Shown piece by piece: positions 41,317 to 49,585 of a stretch of 64,000 nucleotides of DNA. The stretch comes from Dubosiella muris (GTDB lineage Bacteria; Bacillota_I; Bacilli_A; Erysipelotrichales; Erysipelotrichaceae), in assembly GCF_004793885.1 (NCBI RefSeq), contig NZ_SRYG01000004.1, forward strand, positions 1 through 64,000, in the 5' to 3' direction. Below the pieces are notes generated by a model. The model was not told the origin of the DNA. It did not search any database and saw nothing but the letters and a program-made list of their open reading frames with translations. A program made the translations under genes and the position numbers. The number at the start of each line of letters is the position of its first letter. Positions within the stretch are counted from its first letter, which is position 1.

Positions 41317-42690
41317 TTGAACAAATCGCAAGTCGTCATGACCGAAGGCGCCATCTGGAAAAAGATGCTGCTGTTCGCTCTCCCCATCTTTCTCGGACAG
41401 CTTTTCCAGCAGTTGTACAACACCGCGGACTCTTTGATCGTCGGCAATTTTCTTGGCTCGCACGCGCTGGCCGCCGTTTCCAGCTCAGGCAATTTGATCT
41501 TTTTAATGATTGGCTTTTTCAACGGCATGTCCCTGGGCGCGGGCGTCGTGATTTCCCGGCTGTATGGGGCCAGGCTGTACGAGCGCATGCAGGAAACGAT
41601 TTACACGACCGTCGCCCTCTCGATCGGGATCGGGATCGCGCTGACGGCGCTTGGCACGTGGCTGTCCCCGCTGCTGCTGGCCTGGATGCAGACGCCCGCC
41701 GAAGTGCTGGCGGAATCCAATTTGTATTTCAGCATTTACTTTGCCGGCTCGCTCGGCTTGATTTTGTACAACTTTTTATCCGGCATCATGCGCGCGGTCG
41801 GCGACTCCACGACACCCCTTTATTTTTTGATCGTCTCCTCCGTGCTCAATGTCGTGCTGGACATCGTGTTCATCACCCGCTTTGGCATGGGCGTCGACGG
41901 CGCGGCGTACGCCACCATCATCGCCCAGTTCGTCTCGGCGTTTTTGTCGCTGCTCGTCATGCTGCGCAAAAACGTGCCTTACCACATTCGTCTGCTGAAA
42001 ATCCGCTTCTACAAAGGATGCATGGGGGAAATTTTGACTTACGGCTTGCCGACCGGCGTGCAAAACTCGATTATCTCGATCGCCAACGTCGTCGTGCAGT
42101 CCAACATTAACGCGTTCGGCCCGATGGCGATGGCGGGCTGCGGCGCGTACTCGAAAGTGGAAGGATTCGCGTTTCTGCCCATCCTGTCGTTCAACATGGC
42201 CATCTCCACGTTCGTGTCGCAAAACATTGGCGCCAACCAGTTCGAGCGGGCCGACGCCGGCGCGAAATTCGGCATCCTCTGCTCGGTCGTTTGCGCCGAG
42301 CTCATCGGCTTGCTCATGGTGCTGGGCGCAAGGCCAATCATCGCCTTGTTCGATTCCAACCCCGCCGTTGTTGGCTTTGGCGCCGACCGCATTTTCTGCA
42401 ATGCCTGGTTTTACTTTTTGCTCGCCTACTCGCACGCGGTGGCGGCGGTGCTGCGCGGTGGCGGCAAGCCGGTCGTGCCCATGTACGTCATGCTCGCCTG
42501 CTGGTGCGGGTTGCGCATCGGTTTTTTGATGGTGACCGGCGCCTTGTTCCACAACATCTGGTTCGTGTACTGGGTGTACCCGCTGACGTGGGCGGCCTCG
42601 TCGGTATGCTTTTTCTTTTCCTTCCGGTCCAAGACGTGGCTTTACGACCAAAATTTCGCCCGTTACGAAGAAGCGGAGGAAACCAGCTAA
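41317..42690 (+). CDS. MATE-family efflux transporter
   Basis: A 457-residue, 12-segment membrane antiporter that expels drugs or metabolites using a Na+ or H+ gradient. It begins with the MATE pattern IWKKMLLFALPIFLGQLFQQLYNTADSLIVG; the repeat at the start of the second half (GLPTGVQNSIISIANVVVQ) shows the internal two-fold. The start is TTG at 41317, with AAGGAAGGG at good spacing; the next ATG (41338) would cut seven residues. Its own promoter and terminator make it monocistronic. Substrate unknown. Confidence 0.94.
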   Translation: MNKSQVVMTEGAIWKKMLLFALPIFLGQLFQQLYNTADSLIVGNFLGSHALAAVSSSGNLIFLMIGFFNGMSLGAGVVISRLYGARLYERMQETIYTTVALSIGIGIALTALGTWLSPLLLAWMQTPAEVLAESNLYFSIYFAGSLGLILYNFLSGIMRAVGDSTTPLYFLIVSSVLNVVLDIVFITRFGMGVDGAAYATIIAQFVSAFLSLLVMLRKNVPYHIRLLKIRFYKGCMGEILTYGLPTGVQNSIISIANVVVQSNINAFGPMAMAGCGAYSKVEGFAFLPILSFNMAISTFVSQNIGANQFERADAGAKFGILCSVVCAELIGLLMVLGARPIIALFDSNPAVVGFGADRIFCNAWFYFLLAYSHAVAAVLRGGGKPVVPMYVMLACWCGLRIGFLMVTGALFHNIWFVYWVYPLTWAASSVCFFFSFRSKTWLYDQNFARYEEAEETS

Positions 42691-42710
42691 CGGTTTCTTC
42701 CGCTTTTCCT
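42671..42710 (+). terminator. Terminator of the MATE gene
   Basis: AAGCGGAGGAAACC (42671-42684) pairs, with one weak position, with GGTTTCTTCCGCTT (42692-42705), followed by T-rich sequence. Includes the stop codon. Confidence 0.8.
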
Positions 42711-42875
42711 TTATCCCGCGATCCAAATCGAATTGTTGAGCACGATGCTGCAGGCCATCATCGCGATCGCGACGACGCAAAGAATGAGCACCGCGCCTGC
42801 CAGCAGCGAGATAAACGTCATCAGCACGCTGCCAAATCGCCATTCATCCACACTCGTCTTTTCATTCGCTTCCAT
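42711..42875 (-). CDS. Small single-pass membrane protein, unknown
   Basis: 54 residues from the ATG at 42875, which has GAGGTGG at good spacing (an in-frame ATG at 42902 does not). An acidic N-terminus is followed by a long hydrophobic segment (LMTFISLLAGAVLILCVVAIAMMAC) and a short tail. No family recognised. Convergent with the MATE gene. Confidence 0.6.
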   Translation of the reverse strand: MEANEKTSVDEWRFGSVLMTFISLLAGAVLILCVVAIAMMACSIVLNNSIWIAG

Positions 42876-42902
42876 CTCTTCCACCTCGTTTGTTTTAAGC
42901 AT

Positions 42903-43286
42903 AGCATTTCCGGCTGTTTCCTCTCGGAATCGGTGTTTGTAAACATGAAATGTGAGAAAACCCTAAAAACATCTTATGATTTTGTGATGAGCCATGGAAG
43001 CGTAGGATGCCTGCGGTAAAACGCCTCTTTGGAGTGGACTTTTTTTTCAAAACTTGAAAGAAAAGCCACAAATAGCCTAGCGCCCTTTCGATTCTTTTTT
43101 TGGTTTGGACAGCAGCTCTTTCAAATACGCTGTCGATTTAAGTTGATACGTTTTTGTTTTCATGGTCAAAGCATACCATCCAAATCGAAAGATTTTCGAA
43201 ACAACCGCCTAAGATTGACGAAACGGTTTCCAAAGCGGAAAAATCGGCATAAAAAAAGCCGGAACCTGTCCGACGTTCTTTTCAAA
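42903..43286. other. Intergenic stretch with a doubtful 28-codon ORF
   Basis: Between the small membrane gene and tRNA-Leu. The only frame I noticed is minus-strand 43077-43163, reading MKTKTYQLKSTAYLKELLSK and ending KESKGR; it has no good ribosome site and may be the stub of a lost gene. The tRNA-Leu terminator lies at 43251-43274. Otherwise nothing recognised. Confidence 0.5.
43251..43274 (-). terminator. Terminator of tRNA-Leu
   Basis: GCCGGA and TCCGAC arms (one mismatch) around ACCTG, with A7 at 43251-43257 giving a U-tract on the minus strand, 12 bases after the tRNA end. Confidence 0.65.
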
Positions 43287-43371
43287 TGGTGAGGCCGATG
43301 CGACTTGAACGCACACGACCGAAGTCACTACCCCCTCAAAGTAGCGTGTCTGCCGATTCCACCACGGCCTC
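43287..43371 (-). tRNA. tRNA-Leu (anticodon GAG)
   Basis: An 85-base class-II tRNA. Acceptor GAGGCCG/CGGCCUC, anticodon stem CUACU/GGUAG around UUGAGGG (anticodon GAG), a long variable arm (GACUUCGGUC region), T loop GUUCAAGUC, A73 and encoded CCA. The long variable arm and anticodon both indicate leucine. Confidence 0.93.
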
Positions 43372-43383
43372 ATTACTCTTAAG

Positions 43384-43412
43384 AGTATACCGATTGCGTT
43401 CCGGTTCGTCAA
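43384..43412 (-). promoter_or_regulatory. Promoter of tRNA-Leu
   Basis: -35 TTGACG (43407-43412), -10 TATACT (43384-43389), spacer exactly 17, about 13 bases before the mature tRNA 5' end. Confidence 0.85.
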
Positions 43413-43507
43413 GAGAAGTTTTCGTTTTTTCGCGTTTTCTTTAGAGTGTCATTTGAATCCCAGTCAAAAATGCGATTAAATAGAAGTTGAACGCAAAGGA
43501 GATTATT

Positions 43508-44161
43508 ATGACAACCCAAACAAAAAAAGACCTGTGCTGGTGTCTGCTGTGGTTCGTGCTCTTTTTCGCCCTCACTGCCGCGCTTTGCGTCGTTGACGTG
43601 CAGCCGGCAGGACCGCAAAACAGCCTGATTGGACTGGCAGCCATCAACACCGCTTTTCATACGTGGACGGGCCAGACCGGACTGCTGGACAAGCTGACCG
43701 ACATTCCATTGTATCTCGCGTTTTTGGAATGCGCCTTTTTCGCCGGACTTGGACTCGTTCAGCTCATCCGCGGCAAAAGCCTGCGCAAAGTCGACCCTTC
43801 GATTTACGCGCTGGCCGCCATTTACGTTTTGATGGCCGTTTTGTACGTCGCTTTCGAGCACGTCGTCATCAACATGCGCCCGGTTTTGGAAAACGGGATT
43901 TTGGAGCCATCCTACCCTTCCTCGCACACGATGATGGTCGTCACGATTTACGGCACCGGTATCGTCGCCTTCCACACGCTGTTTCCCAAAAACAAAGCGC
44001 TCAGCTTCTGGATCCCGGTCGCCAGCTTCGCGCTGATCGCGTTTGCCGTATGCGGACGGCTGCTTTGCGGAGTGCACTGGCTGACGGACATCGCGGGCGG
44101 ACTGCTGCTTGGCTGCGCGCTCGTCTGGCTGTACAAAGTTTTTGTGGATGTGTTTCATTAA
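43508..44161 (+). CDS. PAP2-family membrane phosphatase
   Basis: 217 residues with about six membrane segments and the three acid-phosphatase motifs of the PAP2 family: an RP motif (NMRPVLENG), PSSH, and the GRLLCGVHWLTDI motif with catalytic His and Asp. The active site should face outside. Members dephosphorylate phosphatidic acid, phosphatidylglycerophosphate or undecaprenyl pyrophosphate. The start at 43508 follows AAAGGAG. The lipoprotein gene follows after 52 bases with its own -10. Confidence 0.9.
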   Translation: MTTQTKKDLCWCLLWFVLFFALTAALCVVDVQPAGPQNSLIGLAAINTAFHTWTGQTGLLDKLTDIPLYLAFLECAFFAGLGLVQLIRGKSLRKVDPSIYALAAIYVLMAVLYVAFEHVVINMRPVLENGILEPSYPSSHTMMVVTIYGTGIVAFHTLFPKNKALSFWIPVASFALIAFAVCGRLLCGVHWLTDIAGGLLLGCALVWLYKVFVDVFH

Positions 44162-44181
44162 ACTTTCCCGATTTGAAATGC

Positions 44182-44187
44182 TATGAT
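44182..44187 (+). promoter_or_regulatory. Extended -10 for the lipoprotein gene
   Basis: TATGAT preceded by TGC, 26 bases before the ATG at 44214. No clear -35. Confidence 0.5.
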
Positions 44188-44213
44188 GGCATTAAACAAA
44201 AGGAGAGATTCCA

Positions 44214-44813
44214 ATGAATACAAAACGCATCGCTGTTTTCGCGGTTTCGGCCCTCATGCTGGCCGGATGCAGCAGCGCCCCGGCCTCGACGTCGAAGCCC
44301 GGCACGGAAAACGCGAAACAGGAAACAAAAGCAGAGAAACAACAAATAAAAACAGAAAAACGGGAAGATATCCGTTCGGATGTTATTGACGGCATTTTAT
44401 CCGATTTGGAAAAAGATGGCTTCAAAATCGAAAAGGATTTCGACAGCGACGGCATCACGAACGCCACCATCCACGAGGCCGAAAAAGGAAAAACCGATTA
44501 CGAGTTTTTCATCTTCGCCAACGACGCCGACGCCAAAGCCGGAATCCAGACGCTCTACAACGACGAACTGGTCGACCAGGACACGGACGAGGGCTCGACT
44601 TTGACCTTCTCGGACGACCAGACCCAAATCGAGGACATCGACATGGAAGACCACGAAGTGACATTGTACGTGCTCAACGACAACGTCATCGTCAAAGGCA
44701 CGGTTCCGCAAGACCAGTACGACGCGATGAAAGAGCAATTTATCACCTGGGGCTTCCTGTATGGCGAGCAAGTCACCAACGAGGATATTGAAAAAACCGA
44801 GAAAAACAATTAG
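44214..44813 (+). CDS. Unknown acidic lipoprotein
   Basis: 199 residues. Signal peptide MNTKRIAVFAVSALMLAGC with lipobox LAGC (Cys19), a low-complexity linker rich in Lys, Glu and Gln (about 28-50), then a compact acidic alpha/beta domain (about 52-195). No family recognised. AAAGGAG precedes the ATG. The flavodoxin start codon lies 73 bases further on, probably in the same transcript. Confidence 0.75.
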   Translation: MNTKRIAVFAVSALMLAGCSSAPASTSKPGTENAKQETKAEKQQIKTEKREDIRSDVIDGILSDLEKDGFKIEKDFDSDGITNATIHEAEKGKTDYEFFIFANDADAKAGIQTLYNDELVDQDTDEGSTLTFSDDQTQIEDIDMEDHEVTLYVLNDNVIVKGTVPQDQYDAMKEQFITWGFLYGEQVTNEDIEKTEKNN

Positions 44814-44885
44814 CATTTGAAAAGAGTGTACGTCGTATGCTCTTTTTTCAAAAACGTGAAATCAAAAAAGAAAGAAGGTACTCCT

Positions 44886-45383
44886 ATGGAAAAAACCCTT
44901 GTCGTCTATTTTGGCGGTCAAAACCCGAGCCAGTCCACCATGACCAAAGTCGCGAAGGAAATCGCGGAAATGACTGGCGCCGACCTATTTGAAATCAAAC
45001 CGGTCCACCCTTACAGCAAGAAAGAGGAAGACTGCGTCAACGAGGCGCTGCGCGAGCTTGACTCCAACGCGCGTCCGGGCATCGTCGAGCCGCTGCCCGA
45101 TCTGGCCGGCTACTCCACCGTCATCCTCGGCTTTCCAAACTGGTGCGGCACCGCGCCAATGCCCGTGTTCACATTTTTGGACGCCAAGCAAAAAAACGGC
45201 GAACTGGCCGGCAAGCGCGTCGTCCCGTTTGTCATTAACGCGGGCAGCGGGCCGCAAAACTGTATAACCGATTTGAAAGCCTCCTACCCTGAAGCCGCGC
45301 TTGACGAAGGATCCAGCTTCATTTCCGGCAAATACGATTCCGCGATCCCGCTCGCTCTGGAATGGGCGCAAACCATTATGTAA
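44886..45383 (+). CDS. Flavodoxin
   Basis: 165 residues, FMN-binding electron carrier. The N-terminal loop TLVVYFGGQNPSQSTMTKVA corresponds to the phosphate-binding loop of the YSxTGNT type, and GFPNWCGTAPMPVFTFL is the FMN isoalloxazine loop found in the flavodoxin_4 group. The start at 44886 follows AGAAGG. Redox partner not identifiable. Ends in a strong hairpin shared with the convergent pseudogene. Confidence 0.9.
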   Translation: MEKTLVVYFGGQNPSQSTMTKVAKEIAEMTGADLFEIKPVHPYSKKEEDCVNEALRELDSNARPGIVEPLPDLAGYSTVILGFPNWCGTAPMPVFTFLDAKQKNGELAGKRVVPFVINAGSGPQNCITDLKASYPEAALDEGSSFISGKYDSAIPLALEWAQTIM

Positions 45384-45386
45384 ACG

Positions 45387-45429
45387 AAAGAACCAGGATA
45401 CCATACCGGCATGTCCTGGTTCTTTTTCT
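45387..45429. terminator. Bidirectional terminator after the flavodoxin gene
   Basis: Perfect 12-base arms AAAGAACCAGGA (45387-45398) and TCCTGGTTCTTT (45414-45425) followed by T; the A-rich left arm serves the minus strand. Confidence 0.9.
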
Positions 45430-45435
45430 TTTGAT

Positions 45436-45926
45436 TCATGCGTCCGGCTCGACAAACCACGCCGGCGCCTTGTCCTTGTATTTTCGATAAACAAAAGACT
45501 CGTCGCCTTGCAAATTCAGCTGGTACATCCGAAAGACCACCGGAATGTTTTTCGGCTGCCATTGTTCTTCGTAAGAGTACTGGTAGCGCATCCCGGCTTT
45601 TTTCATCACCCCGCCGCTTCGCACTCGATACCCTGGCGCCAAAATTCCCGGTGAAGTCCATAGCCAAGATCGTACGGCTCTTCCTCCCCCACTTGAATAT
45701 AGCCAATGGGCTTGTCGTCTTCCCGCAAACAAATCGCGTACGCCCGCGCATTCGAAGCGAATCGCTCTTCGTAAAACCGCACGGTTTCCGCCATCGTCCT
45801 GACCGGATACCACGGCAAAAACGTGTTGACTTCCTCGTCCTTCAAAATTTGAAACAGCGCCTCCATGTCCCGCGGCGTGAATTTTCTCAAAATCAGCCGT
45901 CCGGTTTGTAACGACGGCGCGCTCAT
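45436..45926 (-). pseudogene. GNAT acetyltransferase pseudogene (deletion plus frameshift)
   Basis: Starts at 45926 (MSAPSLQTGRLILRKFTPRD), overlapping the stop of the methyltransferase gene (ATGA). It reads ~100 residues of a RimJ/RimL-type GNAT to HREFWRQGIE, then in that frame CEAAG and a stop. Another frame picks up at RSGGVMKKAGMRYQYSYEEQ and runs to the natural end at 45436. The missing piece, about 24 residues, would contain most of the acetyl-CoA binding motif, so the gene cannot make an active enzyme. The junction is at about 45609-45640. Confidence 0.85.
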
Positions 45927-47221
45927 TCGCGTTCCTTCACGATCCGCGCCACGCACTCGATACCCGTCGTATACGGAAACATGTCGACAGGCTGGATGAT
46001 TTCGCAGCGATAGCCGCTTTGGGCCAGACGCTCCACATCGCGCCTGAGCGTCTTGGGATTGCACGAAATGTAAATGATCTTTTCGGGATCCAGCTTTTCG
46101 ATGTGGCAGATGCCTTCCTCGCTCATGCCTTTGCGGGGCGGATCGACGACGAGCACATCGCACGCCCCGGCATACTCGCCAACGAACGCCGTGGCATCCT
46201 GACAAACATAGCGGCAGTTTTCCAACCCGTTCCACCGGACGTTTTCGTTGGCGTTTTCCACCGCCTCGGGCACGATCTCGACGCCCACCACTTCTTTGAC
46301 GTGGCCGGCCATCGCCATGCCGATCGTGCCGGTTCCCGCGTACAACTCGACGCACGTTTCATCGCCTTGAAAGTCCGCCAGGTCGATCGCGGTTTGATAC
46401 AACGCCTCCATCTGGGCGGGATCCACTTGAAAAAACGCCTTGAAATGCAGCTTGACCCGATTGCCCATACATCGTTCCTCGATCCAGTCGCGGCCATGCA
46501 GGACGGTGTACGTCTCGCCCAAAATCACGTTGTCGGCGCGCCGGTTCTCATTGAACACGACGCTTTGAATGGCCGGGAACCGCTCGACCATTCGAGCCGT
46601 CAAGTCGTCCAGACCGATGTTTTCACGACCGATCCACACAACTTGCGCCTCGCCGGTTTGGCTGGAAACCCGAATCATCACGTGCCGCAGCGCCTCGGCT
46701 TGCGCGATGGACAAGTGCGTCTTGATCCAGGCGAAAATCTCGTTGATCGGCCTGGACTGGATCCAGCATTGCGTCGTGTCGACGATCGTGTTGGATCGCG
46801 GGCGGTAAAACCCCATCTCGACTTGCCCGTTTTGGACGGAAACCGGAAACTGCGCTTTGTTGCGGTAAAAAAGCGGCTCTTTTGCCGGAAGGATCGGCCG
46901 CACGTCACCATCTTTGAACAAGTCGCGCATCCACTTGTTTTTGAAGCCGCACTGCGCCTCGTAGCGGACCGACTGCATCTGGCAGCCTCCGCATCGCTTC
47001 GCCACCGGGCAAACCGGATCGGTTCTCGCCTCGCTTTTTTTATGGAGCGCCACCACTTTGCCGATGGCGTATTTCGAGTACGTCTTTATGATCCGGATGT
47101 CGGCTTGCTCGCCCGGAAGAAAGTCATACACGTAGACGACTTGTCCGTCCACTTTGCATACGCCCGCGCCCAGATCCGTGAGCGACAGGCATTCCACGGT
47201 ATATTGTTCATTCTTTTTCAT
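45923..47221 (-). CDS. 23S rRNA/tRNA (uracil-5-)-methyltransferase, RlmD/RlmCD-like
   Basis: 432 residues. N-terminal TRAM domain (GVCKVDGQVVYVYDFLPGEQADIRI), a 4Fe-4S cluster motif CPVAKRCGGCQMQ...C, and the SAM methyltransferase domain with ELYAGTGTIGMAMA, DPPRKGM and the catalytic Cys in ISCNPKTLRRD. It makes 5-methyluridine in rRNA (usual for Bacillota paralogues) or tRNA; which site is not readable. The start is ATG at 47221 (MKKNEQYTVE); a weak GGAG is close to it. It leads into the GNAT pseudogene. Confidence 0.93.
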   Translation of the reverse strand: MKKNEQYTVECLSLTDLGAGVCKVDGQVVYVYDFLPGEQADIRIIKTYSKYAIGKVVALHKKSEARTDPVCPVAKRCGGCQMQSVRYEAQCGFKNKWMRDLFKDGDVRPILPAKEPLFYRNKAQFPVSVQNGQVEMGFYRPRSNTIVDTTQCWIQSRPINEIFAWIKTHLSIAQAEALRHVMIRVSSQTGEAQVVWIGRENIGLDDLTARMVERFPAIQSVVFNENRRADNVILGETYTVLHGRDWIEERCMGNRVKLHFKAFFQVDPAQMEALYQTAIDLADFQGDETCVELYAGTGTIGMAMAGHVKEVVGVEIVPEAVENANENVRWNGLENCRYVCQDATAFVGEYAGACDVLVVDPPRKGMSEEGICHIEKLDPEKIIYISCNPKTLRRDVERLAQSGYRCEIIQPVDMFPYTTGIECVARIVKERE

Positions 47222-47334
47222 AGCTCCATCGTAGCACAAACATCTTTTTCTTTCCCTTGTTTTTCTTTTTTGTTGCGTTTTCCCGGCAATTTCGCGCGAT
47301 TCGCCGTACCATAAAACGCGAGGAGGAAAAACGA

Positions 47335-47381
47335 TTGACTTTGAATATATAGCGCACTATAATTAAGCCTAGCACACTATA
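47335..47381 (+). promoter_or_regulatory. MarR-operon promoter with two operator repeats
   Basis: -35 TTGACT (47335-47340), -10 TATAAT (47358-47363), spacer 17. The motif TAGCGCACTATA (47350-47361) over the spacer/-10 recurs as TAGCACACTATA (47370-47381), 20 bases downstream. Each has TAG-N4-CTA symmetry. Placement fits autorepression by the MarR protein encoded next. Confidence 0.8.
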
Positions 47382-47403
47382 TATTTCCTAGAAAGGAGCG
47401 CTT

Positions 47404-47895
47404 ATGCCGCAAAACACCTATCCGCTCGGTTTTTTCTTTCGAAGCACGTCGCATAAAATTGAAAAAATCATGAATCGCAAACTGAAATCCATGGGCCTGA
47501 CGAAATCGCAATGCGATGTCCTTTTCTTTCTTGCCAAAAACAAGGAAAACGACATCATTCAACGGGACATCGAAAACTATTTTCACATTTCCAATCCCAC
47601 CGTCACAGGCATCCTGAATCGTTTGGAGCAAAAAGGCTACATCGTGCGGGAACAAAGCAAAAAAGACAAACGGATCCACCGCATCCGCTCCACGTTCGAT
47701 GAAGAGGAACTGTGTGCTCAATTTACGAAACAGCGAGAATATGTGGATCAAATTCTCACCAAGGGGCTTTCCGACGAGGAAAAAGCCCAGCTGACGCTGC
47801 TTCTTGAAAAAGTCATGAACAACGTCATCGAGGAAGCAAAGGAGGAAAAAAATGATAAAGACCTTACTCTCCCATTTGAAAGAGTACAAAACTGA
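47404..47895 (+). CDS. MarR-family regulator
   Basis: 163 residues with a winged HTH: FFLAKNKENDIIQRDIENYF then ISNPTVTGILNRLEQKGYIVRE (recognition helix) and the basic wing SKKDKRIHR. Flanking helices would form the dimer. GAAAGGAG precedes the ATG. Its end overlaps the first ABC exporter gene by 44 bases, so regulator and exporter are one operon, which the protein probably represses until its ligand (likely a transported compound) binds. Confidence 0.94.
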   Translation: MPQNTYPLGFFFRSTSHKIEKIMNRKLKSMGLTKSQCDVLFFLAKNKENDIIQRDIENYFHISNPTVTGILNRLEQKGYIVREQSKKDKRIHRIRSTFDEEELCAQFTKQREYVDQILTKGLSDEEKAQLTLLLEKVMNNVIEEAKEEKNDKDLTLPFERVQN

Positions 47896-49585
47896 CGCGA
47901 TCAAGACGCCGATCTTCGTCGCCTTCGAAGTCATCTTCGACGTCCTGATTCCGTATCTTATGTCGCTGCTGGTCGACCAGGGCATCAACCAGCACGACAT
48001 GAACAAAGTGTGGATGTACGGCGGACTCATGCTGCTGTGCGCGTTTCTGGCGTTGTGGGCCGGCGCCAAATCCGGAAAATACGCGGCCATCGCCTCGGCG
48101 GGCTTCGCGAAAAACCTGCGCGAAGCCGAATTCAGAAACATTCAAAATTTCGCGTTTTCCAATATTGACGAATATTCGACGGGCGGACTGATCACCCGGA
48201 TGATGACGGATGTCACCAACGTGCAAAACTCGTTCCAGATGATCATCCGCGCCTGCGTCCGTTCCCCGCTCATGTTTCTTTTTTCCATGGGGATGGTGTT
48301 CTTTCTTTCGCCGGTCATCGGCTGCATCTTCCTTGTGATCGTCACCTTGCTCGTCATCGTTTTGTTTGGCATCATCTTCCTTGTCCGGCCGATTTTCGAG
48401 AAAATGTTCAAGAAATACGACAAGCTCAACGAGGACATTCAGGAAAACATCACCGGGATCCGCGCCGTCAAGTCGTTCGTGCGCGAGGATTATGAAATCA
48501 GCCGCTTCGACAAGGCGAGTCAGGATATTTACGTCATCAACAAAAAAGCCGAGAAACTGCTCGTGTGGAACTCGCCGGTCATGCAGTTTTCCATGTACGC
48601 CCTGACGCTGGGCATCTCGTGGTTTGGCGCCAGACAAATCGTCGGCGGCTCGATGGAAGTCGGCACGCTCATGTCGCTGTTCACGTACACGGCCAGCGTC
48701 CTCATGTCGCTCATGATGCTTTCGATGGTGTTCGTCATGGTGTCCATGTCGATTGCCAGCGCCAAGCGAATTACCGAAGTCATCACTCAGGTCAGCTATT
48801 TGGAGTCGCCAAAAGACGGCGTGCGCCACGTGGACAACGGCGATGTGCGCTTTGAGCACGTGTATTTCAACTACGCTGAAAACGACGAGAACGAATACGT
48901 TCTCGACGACATCAACCTGACGATTCCGTCCGGTTCGACATTTGGCATTTTGGGCGCGACCGGCTCGGCGAAGTCCTCGCTTGTCCAGCTCATTCCCCGG
49001 TTGTACGACACGACGAAGGGAAGCGTGAAAGTGGGCGGCGTCAACGTGCACGACTACGATTTGAAAACGCTGCGCGACAACGTCGGCATGGTGCTTCAGA
49101 AAAACGTGCTGTTCTCGGGGACGATTCTCGACAACATGCGCTGGGGCGACCCGGACGCGACCGAGGCGCAAATCGAGGAAGCGTGCCGGCTCGCGCAAGC
49201 CAGCGAATTCATCGAGCGCATGCCGGACAAATACCATACGTACATCACCCAAGGCGGAACGAACGTGTCCGGCGGCCAGCGCCAGCGTCTTTGTATCGCG
49301 CGCGCGCTGCTGAAAAAGCCGAAAATCCTCATTTTGGACGACTCGACCAGCGCGGTCGACACCCGCACCGACACGCTGATCCGGCAGGCGTTTCTGGAAA
49401 AAATTCCCGACACGACGCGGATCATCATTTCCCAGCGCATCAGCTCCATTCAGGACGCGGATCAAATCCTCGTTTTGCACGATGGAAAGATCGCGGGTCT
49501 GGGCACGCATGCGCAGCTGTTGAAAACCAACGAGATTTACCGCCAGACGTACGAGGCCCAGCAGAAAGGAGAGGACGAACAATGA
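47852..49585 (+). CDS. ABC exporter half, degenerate-site subunit (MarR operon)
   Basis: 577 residues: six membrane segments (about 15-305), then an NBD with Walker A GATGSAKSS (Ala in place of the usual Gly before Lys), C-loop VSGGQ and Walker B ILILDDSTSAVD, where Asp replaces the catalytic Glu. This marks the degenerate half of a heterodimeric exporter. GGAGG precedes the ATG. Coupled to its partner by ATGA at 49582. Related to the subunit at 38277. Confidence 0.93.
   Translation: MIKTLLSHLKEYKTDAIKTPIFVAFEVIFDVLIPYLMSLLVDQGINQHDMNKVWMYGGLMLLCAFLALWAGAKSGKYAAIASAGFAKNLREAEFRNIQNFAFSNIDEYSTGGLITRMMTDVTNVQNSFQMIIRACVRSPLMFLFSMGMVFFLSPVIGCIFLVIVTLLVIVLFGIIFLVRPIFEKMFKKYDKLNEDIQENITGIRAVKSFVREDYEISRFDKASQDIYVINKKAEKLLVWNSPVMQFSMYALTLGISWFGARQIVGGSMEVGTLMSLFTYTASVLMSLMMLSMVFVMVSMSIASAKRITEVITQVSYLESPKDGVRHVDNGDVRFEHVYFNYAENDENEYVLDDINLTIPSGSTFGILGATGSAKSSLVQLIPRLYDTTKGSVKVGGVNVHDYDLKTLRDNVGMVLQKNVLFSGTILDNMRWGDPDATEAQIEEACRLAQASEFIERMPDKYHTYITQGGTNVSGGQRQRLCIARALLKKPKILILDDSTSAVDTRTDTLIRQAFLEKIPDTTRIIISQRISSIQDADQILVLHDGKIAGLGTHAQLLKTNEIYRQTYEAQQKGEDEQ

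Noticed and set aside
45284-45751. 155-codon minus-strand frame across the flavodoxin end
   Set aside because: It spans the terminator and overlaps the GNAT pseudogene in another frame; the GNAT-like residues lie in the frames described for the pseudogene.
47864-49582. Long antisense open frame (572 codons) opposite an ABC exporter gene
   Set aside because: Composition rich in His, Arg, Asp and Val is typical of the complement of a GC3-rich gene. It has no ribosome site and the + strand has clear ABC motifs. The same applies to long antisense frames at 36805-38136, 49597-51393 and 51712-53409.
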